From Saccharothrix sp. HUAS TT1 (GTDB lineage Bacteria; Actinomycetota; Actinomycetes; Mycobacteriales; Pseudonocardiaceae), in assembly GCF_040744945.1 (NCBI RefSeq), contig NZ_CP160453.1:5828001-5892000 (forward strand): a stretch of DNA of 64,000 nucleotides. The letters are read 5' to 3'. Of the stretch, positions 51,911 through 59,850 are shown in pieces. The notes beneath the pieces are model-generated. The model did not search any database. It was not told the DNA's origin and saw only the letters and a program-made list of their open reading frames with translations. The first letter of the stretch is position 1. Each line of letters begins with the position of its first letter. The translations under genes and the position numbers were made by a program.

Positions 51911-52194
51911 ACGACCTGGTGACGTGGCTGCGAGGGCAGCTCGCGCGCGACGAACAGACCGCCCAGGCGATGTCGCACGCGATCGAGCACCTGGAGTCGC
52001 GCTGGTCCCCGGCCCGACTGCTCGCGGACGTCGCGGCCAAGCGCGCGATCCTCGACCAGTGGGAGAGCCTGGCCAGCGCTCCCGCCGACACGCCCGGGAT
52101 CGACCTCGTGCGCCAGGAGCTGGGTCACGCGGTGCTGGCCCTGACGTTGCCCTACCGCAACCAACGCGGCTATCGCCAGGAGTGGACGCTGTGA
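51907..52194 (+). CDS. DUF6221-like protein, copy 2
   Basis: A 95-residue protein from GTG 51907. LVTWLRGQLARDEQTAQAMS and the end LALTLPYRNQRGYRQEWTL match the DUF6221 pattern and the preceding gene. Confidence 0.72.
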   Translation: MNDLVTWLRGQLARDEQTAQAMSHAIEHLESRWSPARLLADVAAKRAILDQWESLASAPADTPGIDLVRQELGHAVLALTLPYRNQRGYRQEWTL

Positions 52195-52646
52195 ACGACG
52201 CAGACGAGACGGCAACCCGGTGGGTGATCATTCGGCGCGGCCACGGGCGCACGCCGGACGAGCCGCTGGCCGTGCTGGACGACCGGCCCGCCGCCGACCG
52301 GCTGTGCGCCGAGTTGGGCGAGGGGCACGACGTGCAACCGGTGCCAGCGGTCGATCCGGGGCGGGTGCGGGTCGTGGCGACTTGGGCGTGCCGGGCGCGG
52401 CTGGTCGACGGCTACACCCCCGACGTCGGCGAGCCGGAGCGACTGGCGGGCGCAGTGCGGCTGGTCGACGTCGACGCGCCGGCCCCGTGGCCTGAGCGGG
52501 TGGCGCGCGACGAGGATGCCGAGCGGCTGGACGCGCTGCTGGACAGGCCCCGCGTGCGGCACCTGGTGGCCTACGCCTCTACCGCCGAGCGGGCGCGGGA
52601 GTTGGCGCGGGAGCGCGCCGAGCGCCTGGCGGCCGGGGACGGCTGA
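52191..52646 (+). CDS. Unknown phage protein
   Basis: A 151-residue protein from GTG 52191, with VLDDRPAADRLCAELGEGHD and the C-terminal helix STAERARELARERAERLAAG. It ends the coupled series. No family recognised. Confidence 0.6.
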   Translation: MNDADETATRWVIIRRGHGRTPDEPLAVLDDRPAADRLCAELGEGHDVQPVPAVDPGRVRVVATWACRARLVDGYTPDVGEPERLAGAVRLVDVDAPAPWPERVARDEDAERLDALLDRPRVRHLVAYASTAERARELARERAERLAAGDG

Positions 52647-52715
52647 CCGCACCGCAACCCAACTGTGACCCGCGCATCCCACTGTCTGCTTGCGATAGTG
52701 AGATGTGTGGGTCAT

Positions 52716-52787
52716 ACTATTGATGTCCGAAACGGACAGCCCCGGAAACCGGGCGCTTGCACCGCCCCCCGGGGTCAACTCAATAGT
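52716..52787 (+). ncRNA. Structured leader (closed stem with two AAA-loop hairpins)
   Basis: An 8-bp perfect stem ACTATTGA/TCAATAGT (52716-52723 and 52780-52787) closes a region with TGTCCG-aaa-CGGACA and CCCGG-aaa-CCGGG hairpins. It lies 17 bp before the start of the 52805 gene. An extended -10-like TGCGATAGT at 52691-52699 could start the transcript. A DNA operator is an alternative for the outer repeat. Confidence 0.45.
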
Positions 52788-52804
52788 GGGAAGGATCCAA
52801 GTCC

Positions 52805-53182
52805 ATGGACTTCGGATTGAGGGACGACCGCTGGTACGGCGCGTTCTACACCGAGAGCTTGGAAGACGAGCTCGAAGTGGTGTGCGGCCGGATCCTGCGG
52901 GATCTCCTGGTGGACCGACGCAAGGGCGTGCTGCCCCGCAACTCGGTCTACACCGTGGCCCTGATCGGGCGGACGATCACCGTCCAGGTGTTCGTCACCC
53001 CCGGCACCATCGAGGCCGAGACGGACAAGGACAAGATCCGCGAACGGGTTCGGATCATCGGCGACCGCTACAACTGGGTCGGCAAGACCAACCCGACGGA
53101 CGTCCGCTACCACACCAAGGTCGGCGTGAGCGAGGTTCGCACCTCGGTCAGCAACCTGGCGGCCGGCGGACTGTTCGGCTGA
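52805..53182 (+). CDS. Unknown phage protein
   Basis: A 125-residue protein after a structured leader, with GGAAGGATCC upstream of ATG 52805. It holds ELEVVCGRILRDLLVDRRKG, VALIGRTITVQVFVTPGTIE and KTNPTDVRYHTKVGVSEVRT. It is the only early-region gene with its own long leader. No family recognised. Confidence 0.65.
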   Translation: MDFGLRDDRWYGAFYTESLEDELEVVCGRILRDLLVDRRKGVLPRNSVYTVALIGRTITVQVFVTPGTIEAETDKDKIRERVRIIGDRYNWVGKTNPTDVRYHTKVGVSEVRTSVSNLAAGGLFG

Positions 53183-53249
53183 TCCCTCGACCGGGCCACA
53201 CCTCCGGGTGCGGCCCGGTCCCCTTCCCACAGACCCCACGCACGAAGAA

Positions 53250-53280
53250 GCCCCGGCGGGCCTTGCACGCCCGCCGGGGC
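53250..53280 (+). terminator. Hairpin after the 52805 gene
   Basis: A perfect 12-bp stem (GCCCCGGCGGGC and complement) with a 7-base loop; no T-run. Confidence 0.7.
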
Positions 53281-53318
53281 CGGGAAGAGATCCGACACCA
53301 GGATGCAGGGAGACACCC

Positions 53319-53552
53319 ATGCCACGCAAGCCCACACCGCCGCCCGCCGAACTCGGCCTGGTCCGCCGGCTCGCCGCCGAACTCGCCGAAGCCGAACGCC
53401 AGGTCCAGGAGCTGCGTGACCGCCGCAACCGCGCCATGGTCATGGCGAAGGCCGCCGGCGCGACCGGAGACCAGCTCGGCGCCGCCGCCGGAATGGCCCG
53501 CCGCAACGCAGTGGAGATCGTCAGCACTCTCGCAGGCTTGGACGACGACTGA
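53319..53552 (+). CDS. Small coiled-coil phage protein
   Basis: A 77-residue protein. The helix LVRRLAAELAEAERQVQELR is followed by a helix-turn-helix-like AKAAGATGDQLGAAAGMARR. It may bind DNA; unassigned. AGGGAGACACCC precedes ATG 53319. Confidence 0.65.
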   Translation: MPRKPTPPPAELGLVRRLAAELAEAERQVQELRDRRNRAMVMAKAAGATGDQLGAAAGMARRNAVEIVSTLAGLDDD

Positions 53553-53584
53553 CCTGGCGCGCCCGGACAGGCACACTGGACGCC

Positions 53585-53806
53585 ATGACCACCCCGCTGC
53601 CGCCCGGCAGGGTGTCGCTCGCCGACGTGCAGCACGCCCTGCTGGCCGAGTTCCACCGCACCGGCGACCCGTACTGGGTCAGCATCACCCCGACCCGGCT
53701 CCGCGTCATCAAGCACCGCCACCTCAGCCGCGGACCCGGTTACGACCTGGTCGAGCTGACCAGCCACCTGGACCGCCTCAGACAAGGCGACTTGACCATG
53801 GCCTGA
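53585..53806 (+). CDS. Small phage protein
   Basis: A 73-residue protein from ATG 53585 (LADVQHALLAEFHRTGDPYW, then HRHLSRGPGYDLVEL). No family recognised. It is the last gene before the non-coding segment. Confidence 0.6.
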   Translation: MTTPLPPGRVSLADVQHALLAEFHRTGDPYWVSITPTRLRVIKHRHLSRGPGYDLVELTSHLDRLRQGDLTMA

Positions 53807-53853
53807 CCTGCATGTAACGCTTCCACCGGGCGGAGCTGTGCCCGCCCAAGTCC

Positions 53854-53975
53854 GAGTCCTGATTGGTCCTGGTCGTCGGAGCGCACACCGGCCACGCGGT
53901 ACGCCAGCTACTGCCACACCGGTCTAGGCCCGTGGGAACCGCTGGCGCTGGTTCCCCCAGGAGCAATGAGGACTC
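53854..53975. ncRNA. Candidate structured RNA closed by a 19-bp stem
   Basis: The arms 53854-53872 and 53957-53975 pair over 19 bp with 2 mismatches (GAGTCCT and AGGACTC outermost). Inside are a hairpin at 53896-53914 (GCGGTA with TACTGC, one G-T pair, 7-base loop) and a perfect one at 53934-53956 (GGGAACC with GGTTCCC). The last hairpin directly abuts the closing arm. No open frame with gene character covers it. A strong terminator follows 38 bp later. Strand is not decided by the sequence. Confidence 0.5.
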
Positions 53976-54013
53976 GGCCACCAGCTACCAAATTGCGCCG
54001 GTGCGCGCACCAC

Positions 54014-54048
54014 GAGGCCCCACCGCCAACCCCCGGCGGTGGGGCCTC
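54014..54048 (+). terminator. Strong terminator between early and late regions
   Basis: A perfect 14-bp stem (GAGGCCCCACCGCC and complement) with a 7-base loop, then ACCCTTTCC. Confidence 0.88.
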
Positions 54049-54355
54049 ACCCTTTCCACCGGCCCAGGCCGGACAAGAGGTCTCGACCGCTGGGGCGACG
54101 CGCACCGACCGACAGTCGGACGCTCCGGCCCGAGACGCGGTATCCGCGAGGACCGTGACGGCAGGTTGGTCCTAGGCAACCGCCTGCCGCCAGCTTCCCC
54201 AGCCACGAGCCGGGGGCACGACGAGTCGGCCAGCGGGACCGCCCCAGCCTCACGGCTGCCGGGTACGGGCGCACCGGCAAGGCGGAAACCGGGCGGCAAG
54301 ATCCAGGCCGCAACGGGCCGTCGCCGAACTCCCCCGCAGGGGTGCGCGGGGAACC
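54049..54355. other. Non-coding segment before the late genes
   Basis: About 300 bases without a credible gene on either strand; the long minus-strand frame through here is a shadow. Several short GC-rich hairpins occur (for example GGCAGGTTG with complement near 54160). The late promoter and possibly the packaging site may lie here. Confidence 0.4.
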
Positions 54356-54395
54356 GGTCGTAGCCGCTGCACCGCGGCGGAGCGCGGCTACGACC
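54356..54395. repeat. Inverted repeat upstream of the late operon
   Basis: A perfect 12-bp inverted repeat (GGTCGTAGCCGC and complement) with a 16-base spacer that contains CCGCGG. It ends 27 bp before the first late gene and could act as hairpin or binding site. Confidence 0.6.
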
Positions 54396-54422
54396 ACCCC
54401 CCTCGCGCAAAGGAGGTGCCCG

Positions 54423-56372
54423 GTGGCCGTGCGCTCCGTCCGGATCGCCATCGACAACAAGCTCACCGGCACCTGGGCCACCGGCACGATGCTGTGGGCC
54501 GTGCCGCACCCACTGCGCGGCAGCGCCACCAAGACCCTGCACGGCGCGGCGAACAAGCCCATCACCCTCGCCGGCGCGCCGGTCATCGTCGACCTCCCGG
54601 TCACCGACGACCCCGCCGAGTCCCCCGCCGACTGGGCCTACACCGTCACCATCGACACCGACGTCCTGCGCGGCACCTACCTGGTCCAGGTGCCCAGCGG
54701 CAGCGGCACGGTCGAGTTCGTCGACCTGCTCGGCGCGGTGCCCTCCGCGGGCCTGGAGACGTACGCGACCCTGGCGCAGCTCTTCGCCCACGAGGCCGCC
54801 GCCGACCCGCACCCGCAGTACCTCACCGCAGCCGAGGCCGACGTCCGCTACGAGCTGGTGCCCACCGGCACCACCGACCTGGAGGCGTGGCTCACCACGT
54901 GGGCCGCGGGCATCGACAGCGACCAGTCCTACCGGGAGCCCACCGCCGGCGAGGCCGTCGACGCGGTCCTCGGCATTGAGCGCTTGGCCCTCGGCGCCGA
55001 CGCCGCCGCCCTGCTCGGCCCGCTCGGCGCGACCGTGTCGTCCGGCGTGGACTCCGCGACCGGCCGCCCCTACGCCCTCGCCGTGTGGCCGACTACCGGT
55101 GACCGGACGTGGGGCGCGGTGCTGGTCGACCGGTCCCGCCCGATCGGCCTGACCATCCAGTGCCCGCACCCGGTCGCCGACCAGCACAGCGAGACCATCG
55201 GGCTGGCGCTGTGGCAGGCCGTGCAGGGCGCGCTGCTGGTGATCGCGGGCGCGCACCGCGACGCCACCGGCCAGCAGCAGGGCGGCTACCCGCTCGCCGA
55301 CCCGGGCAAGCAGGTCGCCAGCACGTTCCACCAGATCGTCGCGGCCTACACGACGCGCGGCGTCCCCGGGGTGCAACTGCACGGGTTCGCCGACGCGTCC
55401 GCGCCCGGCCTGTCGCACATCGTCGCCACCGGCAGCGGCAACGCCGGCCAGTCCGCTCGCCGCGCCGCCGAGGAGCTGGCCGACGTCGCGTTCGCCGCCG
55501 GCGTGGCGCGCGGCTGGGACAGCAGCGGCAGCGGGACCGGACTCACCGGCCTGACCAACGTGCAGGGCGACCAGGCGCACGCCATCGGCGTCCCGTGGTT
55601 GCACCTGGAGGTCTCGGCCACCGTGCGCGGTGACGCCACGGCGCGAGCCCGCACCGTCGCCGCGCTCGCCGCCGCGCGCCTGGATCTGCCCGCCCCGCCG
55701 ATGCTGGCCCTGCCGGTCACCGGCCAGTTCCCCCGCCCGGTCGGCAGCTCCAACACCACGGGATCCAGTCCGTTCCCGGCGCGCGCCGACCACATCCACG
55801 CCGAACGCGCCTCGACCCTGGCCCGCATCGACGTCCTGGAGCAGCGCGCCGCGCCACCGCACGGGCTGGCCGGCGTCTCCGTCGACGCGCTCCAGGCCAC
55901 CAGCAACACGGGGTCGGGCGTGACGTTCACGGCAGGGGTGCTGCACCTCGTGCGCGTGCCCGTCCCGGCCGCCGCCACGGTGTCCACCGTGTACCTCGGC
56001 GTCACCACCGCGGGCAGCGGCCTCACCGCGGGCGCGTGCTGGGCTGGCCTTTACAACACGGTTGGCGCGCTGCTTGCCCAGACCGCCGACCAGGCCACCG
56101 TGTGGGTCACCAGCGGGCTCAAGCCCATGGCGTTGACCGCGCCGGCCGACCTGGCCGCCGGGGTCTACTACGTCGCTGTCCTGGTCAACGGCAGCGTGCT
56201 GCCGCAGCTCGCCCGCTCGGCCATCGCCGTGGCCGGCACCCTCACCGCCGGCGTCTCGACCGGCGCCCACCGGCAGATGACCAGCGGTACCGGCCAGACC
56301 AGCCTGCCCGCCTCGGTCGTCATGGCCAGCGCCGCGTCGACGTCCTGGGTGCTCTGGACCGCCGTGTCCTGA
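54423..56372 (+). CDS. Phage fibre/spike protein with hydrolase-like domain
   Basis: A 649-residue protein from GTG 54423 with AAAGGAGG upstream. DPHPQYLT at about 128 and ARADHIHAERASTLARIDV at about 460 are typical fibre motifs. Residues about 200-440 resemble a metallohydrolase of the N-formylglutamate-amidohydrolase/peptidase type: IGLTIQCPHPVADQHSE, LLVIAGAHRDATG, VPGVQLHGFADASAPGLSHI and VPWLHLEVS, with many conserved His, Asp and Glu. The C-terminal beta-rich part reads like a receptor-binding tip. Placement before the terminase genes is unusual. Confidence 0.65.
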   Translation: MAVRSVRIAIDNKLTGTWATGTMLWAVPHPLRGSATKTLHGAANKPITLAGAPVIVDLPVTDDPAESPADWAYTVTIDTDVLRGTYLVQVPSGSGTVEFVDLLGAVPSAGLETYATLAQLFAHEAAADPHPQYLTAAEADVRYELVPTGTTDLEAWLTTWAAGIDSDQSYREPTAGEAVDAVLGIERLALGADAAALLGPLGATVSSGVDSATGRPYALAVWPTTGDRTWGAVLVDRSRPIGLTIQCPHPVADQHSETIGLALWQAVQGALLVIAGAHRDATGQQQGGYPLADPGKQVASTFHQIVAAYTTRGVPGVQLHGFADASAPGLSHIVATGSGNAGQSARRAAEELADVAFAAGVARGWDSSGSGTGLTGLTNVQGDQAHAIGVPWLHLEVSATVRGDATARARTVAALAAARLDLPAPPMLALPVTGQFPRPVGSSNTTGSSPFPARADHIHAERASTLARIDVLEQRAAPPHGLAGVSVDALQATSNTGSGVTFTAGVLHLVRVPVPAAATVSTVYLGVTTAGSGLTAGACWAGLYNTVGALLAQTADQATVWVTSGLKPMALTAPADLAAGVYYVAVLVNGSVLPQLARSAIAVAGTLTAGVSTGAHRQMTSGTGQTSLPASVVMASAASTSWVLWTAVS

Positions 56373-56408
56373 CCGGACGCCCCACGCGGTACGGGGGAGG
56401 TGGCCGCC

Positions 56409-56939
56409 GTGGCGACCGGCCCCCTCTCCGACACCGAGAAGCAGCGCATCCGCGACCTGCACAGCCAGGGCGCGACCCGCAACGACATCGCCCGCGACCT
56501 CGGCCGCAGCTCCGCCACCATCAGCAAGTGGTGCGGCCGGCTCGGCCTCGGCTTCGACCGCAAGACCACCGCCGCCGCGACGGCCGCCAAGGTCGAGGAC
56601 GCCAAGGCCAAGCGGGCCGCGATCATGCAGGGCCTGCTGGACGACGCCCAGAAGCTGCGCGGCCAGCTGTTCGCCCCCGCCGTGATCTTCAGCTTCGGCG
56701 GCAAGGACAACAGCTACGAGGAACGCAAAGTCCCCGAGCCGCCCGCCCGGGACAAGCGGGACCTCATGGCCAGCATCGTCCAGGCCGTCAACGCGAGCCT
56801 GCGCCTGGACGAGCACGACCGCGGCTCCGACGTCGACGACGCCAAGGCCATGGTGGACGAGCTGTACGAGGCCCTGACCGGCGCCTGGGAGCAGTACCAC
56901 CGCGAGCACCCGGAGCAGACCCCCGGAGGCCCGTCGTGA
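56409..56939 (+). CDS. Terminase small subunit (helix-turn-helix)
   Basis: A 176-residue protein. A helix-turn-helix (LSDTEKQRIRDLHSQGATRN, then DIARDLGRSSATISKWCGRL) is followed by a long helical part, as in small terminases that bind the packaging site. GTG 56409 is 9 bases behind GGGGGAGG and is preferred to GTG 56400. The stop overlaps the terL start. Confidence 0.8.
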   Translation: MATGPLSDTEKQRIRDLHSQGATRNDIARDLGRSSATISKWCGRLGLGFDRKTTAAATAAKVEDAKAKRAAIMQGLLDDAQKLRGQLFAPAVIFSFGGKDNSYEERKVPEPPARDKRDLMASIVQAVNASLRLDEHDRGSDVDDAKAMVDELYEALTGAWEQYHREHPEQTPGGPS

Positions 56940-58213
56940 TCATCCTCCGCGACCACATCGACCTGCGGAAACTGCCGCTGAGCTACCGCCAGATCGACTA
57001 CGTGGTCAACTCGAACCAGTTCGTCAACCTCTCCGAGGGCAGCGTGCGGTCGGGCAAGACCGCGTCCGGGCTGTTCCGGTGGTTGAAGTTCGTCAACAGC
57101 GCACCCCGCAAGGGCGACTTGATCGTGTGCGCCAAGACGTTCGACACCGCGACCCGCAACATCTTCAACCCGCTCAGGGAACACCCCCTGTTCGGGTCGA
57201 AGATCGCCAAGAGCGTGTCCTACACACGCGGCGCGCCTACCGCCCGGATCCTCGGCCGCGAGGTCGAGGTCATCACGTTCAACGACGAACGCGCCGAGGG
57301 GAGACTTCGCGGCCTGACCGCCGCCGGCGCGTACGTCGACGAGTGGTCGCTGATGCCGCGAAGCTTCAACGACCAGCTCCTGAGCCGGTGCAGCACGGAC
57401 GGCGCCCAGATTTTCGGGAACACCAACCCCGACAACCCGCGCCACTGGTTGAAGGCCGACTACATCGACCAGACCGGCTCCGGCGGGCGGCTGAGCGACT
57501 GGAAGACCTGGAAGTTCCTGCTGGACGACAACCCGTCGCTGTCCGAGCGGGTCAAGGAGCGGTACCGCCGCCAGTTCATCGGCCTCTGGTACAAGCGGAT
57601 GATCCTCGGCCAGTGGGTGGTGGCCGAAGGCGCGATCTACGAGGCGTGGGACCCGGAGCGGCACGTCGTCAAGACGAAGGACATGCCGCACATCGTCCGC
57701 TGGATCGCGCTGGGCATCGACTACGGCACGACCAACCCGTTCGCCGGGCTCGTGCTGGGCCTGGGCGCCGACGGCCGGCTGTACCTGACCAACGAGTGGC
57801 GCTGGGACAGCAAGCGGCGGCAGCGCGCGCTCACCGACGCCGAGTACTCCGCGCGCCTGCGCTCCTGGCTCGGTGACCTCGGCATCCAGCCCGAGTGGAC
57901 GATCGTCGACCCGAGCGCGGCCAGCTTCATCCAGCAGCTCTACCGCGACGGCGTCACCCCGCGCGGCGGCGACAACAGCGTGATCGACGGCATCCGCCTC
58001 ATCGCGTCGCTGCTTAACGCCGGGCTGCTGCTGGTGCACGAGTCGTGCGAGGGGTGGATCGAGGAAGTCCCCGGCTACTCGTGGGACCCCAAGGCTGCGC
58101 TCAAGGGCGAGGACAAGCCGATCAAGCTCGGCGACCACTCGCTGGACGGCGGCCGGTACGCGATCAAGACCACCCAGGCCGTCTGGCAGAACCAACTCCT
58201 GGAGGCAGCGTGA
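56936..58213 (+). CDS. terL: Terminase large subunit (PBSX-like)
   Basis: A 425-residue packaging ATPase-nuclease. Walker A is at 35-42 (EGSVRSGKT), Walker B-like AGAYVDEWSLM near 130, coupling motif FGNTNPDNPRHW, and the nuclease part begins GIDYGTTNPFAGLVLG, with WTIVDPSAASFIQ and DGIRLIASLLNAG later. GTG 56936. Its presence identifies the element as a tailed phage. Confidence 0.95.
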   Translation: MIILRDHIDLRKLPLSYRQIDYVVNSNQFVNLSEGSVRSGKTASGLFRWLKFVNSAPRKGDLIVCAKTFDTATRNIFNPLREHPLFGSKIAKSVSYTRGAPTARILGREVEVITFNDERAEGRLRGLTAAGAYVDEWSLMPRSFNDQLLSRCSTDGAQIFGNTNPDNPRHWLKADYIDQTGSGGRLSDWKTWKFLLDDNPSLSERVKERYRRQFIGLWYKRMILGQWVVAEGAIYEAWDPERHVVKTKDMPHIVRWIALGIDYGTTNPFAGLVLGLGADGRLYLTNEWRWDSKRRQRALTDAEYSARLRSWLGDLGIQPEWTIVDPSAASFIQQLYRDGVTPRGGDNSVIDGIRLIASLLNAGLLLVHESCEGWIEEVPGYSWDPKAALKGEDKPIKLGDHSLDGGRYAIKTTQAVWQNQLLEAA

Positions 58214-58452
58214 CCCCCGACGAGATCCCGCGGCTGTTCGTGCTCCACGCGGACGGCCTGGACGGCGAGAAGGTCGCGGACGGCGTGCAGTGGCCCGACG
58301 GGACGATCAGCGTCCGCCGGCTCAACCCGGCCGCCACCGAGTCGTGGACCGACTGGGAGGACCCGGCCGCCGCCGAGGTCCACGACGGCACCACCGCTGT
58401 GGTGTGGCGACGCCAGGACACCTACACCGACCAGCAGGAAGGCACCCCATGA
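58210..58452 (+). CDS. Small phage protein
   Basis: An 80-residue protein from GTG 58210, with VQWPDGTISVRRLNPAATES in the middle. Such proteins are common next to terminases in actinophages. Function unknown. Confidence 0.65.
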   Translation: MTPDEIPRLFVLHADGLDGEKVADGVQWPDGTISVRRLNPAATESWTDWEDPAAAEVHDGTTAVVWRRQDTYTDQQEGTP

Positions 58453-58778
58453 CCGAGCACGACCAGCCCGCCGCCGAACCCGCAGTGCTGCGCGTGGACC
58501 CGCCGAACCAGAAGCCGAAGCCGGCCGTGGGTCGGGTCGTCCACTACGTCAGCCACGGCACGCCACCCCGCGAGGACGGCTCGCAGGCGTACGCGAGCGA
58601 GTGCCGCGCCGCGATCATCACCGAGGTCACCGGTTACGCGCCGCCCGAGCACGCGGACGACGACATGCAAGCCGTGTGCCACCTCGCGATCTTCAACCCG
58701 ACCGGCATGTTCTTCAACGAGGTCGACTACAGCCCTCAGCACGTGCCCGGCACCTGGCACTGGCCGGAGCGGGTCTGA
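58449..58778 (+). CDS. Conserved small actinophage protein
   Basis: A 109-residue protein with a recognisable pattern: GRVVHYVSHGTPPREDGSQA, then CRAAIITEV and CHLAIFNPTGMFFNEV, ending HVPGTWHWPERV. Proteins of this type recur in actinophage head regions. Function unknown. Confidence 0.75.
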   Translation: MTEHDQPAAEPAVLRVDPPNQKPKPAVGRVVHYVSHGTPPREDGSQAYASECRAAIITEVTGYAPPEHADDDMQAVCHLAIFNPTGMFFNEVDYSPQHVPGTWHWPERV

Positions 58779-58987
58779 TGGCCACCGTCCCCGACAAACT
58801 CCCGGCCGACATCGAGCGGAAGCAGGTCGAGGCCGCGCTGGCCGCGCTCGGTATCCCCAAGGACGGGCTCCGCTCCGTCCACCTCGGCATCACCTCGATC
58901 ACCTGCCGCTACCTCGACCGCGACGCGACCATGCGCGAGCCGCGCGGCACCGTCGAGGCCGAAGCGGTCATACCGATCAAGGGGTGA
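58778..58987 (+). CDS. Small phage protein
   Basis: A 69-residue protein (TGATG coupling). LPADIERKQVEAALAALGIP followed by a beta-rich half. Unknown. Confidence 0.6.
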   Translation: MATVPDKLPADIERKQVEAALAALGIPKDGLRSVHLGITSITCRYLDRDATMREPRGTVEAEAVIPIKG

Positions 58988-58990
58988 ACC

Positions 58991-59281
58991 GTGCGACCGA
59001 CGTCCATCCCCGCCGAGGCGGTCTGGTCCGGCGGCAAGCGTGTCGTGCTGGCCGCGCCGGACGGCGACCTGACCAACCCCGACATCCAGCCCCTGGAGGT
59101 CATCGTCGACCAGGTCCAGATCGGCGACCAGGCGGTCAACCGGTTCAACGTCCGCTGCGCCTTGGAGCCGGGTGACCTGGAGAAGCTGACCGCCGGTGGC
59201 CACGTCTGGGTGTCGCTGTACGGCGCCATGGTGCCGATGTGCGTCGACGTCACCGGCCCGACCAGCAAGGAGCGACCGTGA
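58991..59281 (+). CDS. Small phage protein
   Basis: A 96-residue beta-rich protein from GTG 58991 (IQPLEVIVDQVQIGDQAVNR, then VWVSLYGAMVPMCVDV). Unknown. Confidence 0.6.
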   Translation: MRPTSIPAEAVWSGGKRVVLAAPDGDLTNPDIQPLEVIVDQVQIGDQAVNRFNVRCALEPGDLEKLTAGGHVWVSLYGAMVPMCVDVTGPTSKERP

Positions 59282-59847
59282 AGTTCTGGTACGACTGCGA
59301 GTTCGTGGAGGACGGCGTCACCATCGACCTCGTGTCGATCGGCATCGTCGCCGAGGACGACCGCGAGTTCTACGGCATCTCGGCCGACTTCGACCAGGGC
59401 AAGCTGCTGCGCAACGACTGGCTGCGGACCAACGTGTGGCCGCACCTGCCGGTCAAGCACTGCCCGCCCGGGCGGCGTTGCCTGCGCTGCGGAGGGAACG
59501 GCACCGGCGTCGGGCACCTGGACGTCGACCACCCGGCCGTGCGCCCGCGCGCACAGCTCGCCCGCGCGGTGGCCGGGTTCCTCACCGCGCCCAGCGTGCA
59601 CAACCCGCGGATCGAGCTGTGGGCCGACTACGCCGCCTACGACCACGTGGCGCTGGCGCAGCTGTTCGGCCCGATGATCGCGCTCCCGGCCGGGCTGCCG
59701 ATGTTCACCCATGACGTGCAGCAGTACGCCTCCCAGCTCGGGTGGAAGTTCGGCCCCGAGGACGAGCCGGAGAACGCGCACGACGCGCTGGCCGATGCCC
59801 GGCAGTGCCGTGCGCGCTGGGAGCGCCTGGACACCATGAGGGGGTGA
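59278..59847 (+). CDS. DEDDh-type 3'-5' exoribonuclease-like protein
   Basis: A 189-residue nuclease-fold protein from GTG 59278. The first motif FWYDCEFVEDGVTIDLVSIG holds the metal-binding D and E. WADYAAYDHVALAQLFG gives the second D, and a late HDALADARQCRARWERL gives the H and D of DEDDh nucleases. The pattern is that of polyadenylate-specific 3'-exoribonuclease AS of mycobacteria and phages. A CPPGRRCLRCGGNG insert near residue 65 looks like a zinc ribbon. It sits among head genes, which is an odd place for an RNase. Confidence 0.85.
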   Translation: MKFWYDCEFVEDGVTIDLVSIGIVAEDDREFYGISADFDQGKLLRNDWLRTNVWPHLPVKHCPPGRRCLRCGGNGTGVGHLDVDHPAVRPRAQLARAVAGFLTAPSVHNPRIELWADYAAYDHVALAQLFGPMIALPAGLPMFTHDVQQYASQLGWKFGPEDEPENAHDALADARQCRARWERLDTMRG

Positions 59848-59850
59848 GTC

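Noticed and set aside
53985..56909. A 974-codon minus-strand frame
   Set aside because: It mirrors the fibre and small terminase genes and has no protein-like signature; it also covers the terminator at 54014.
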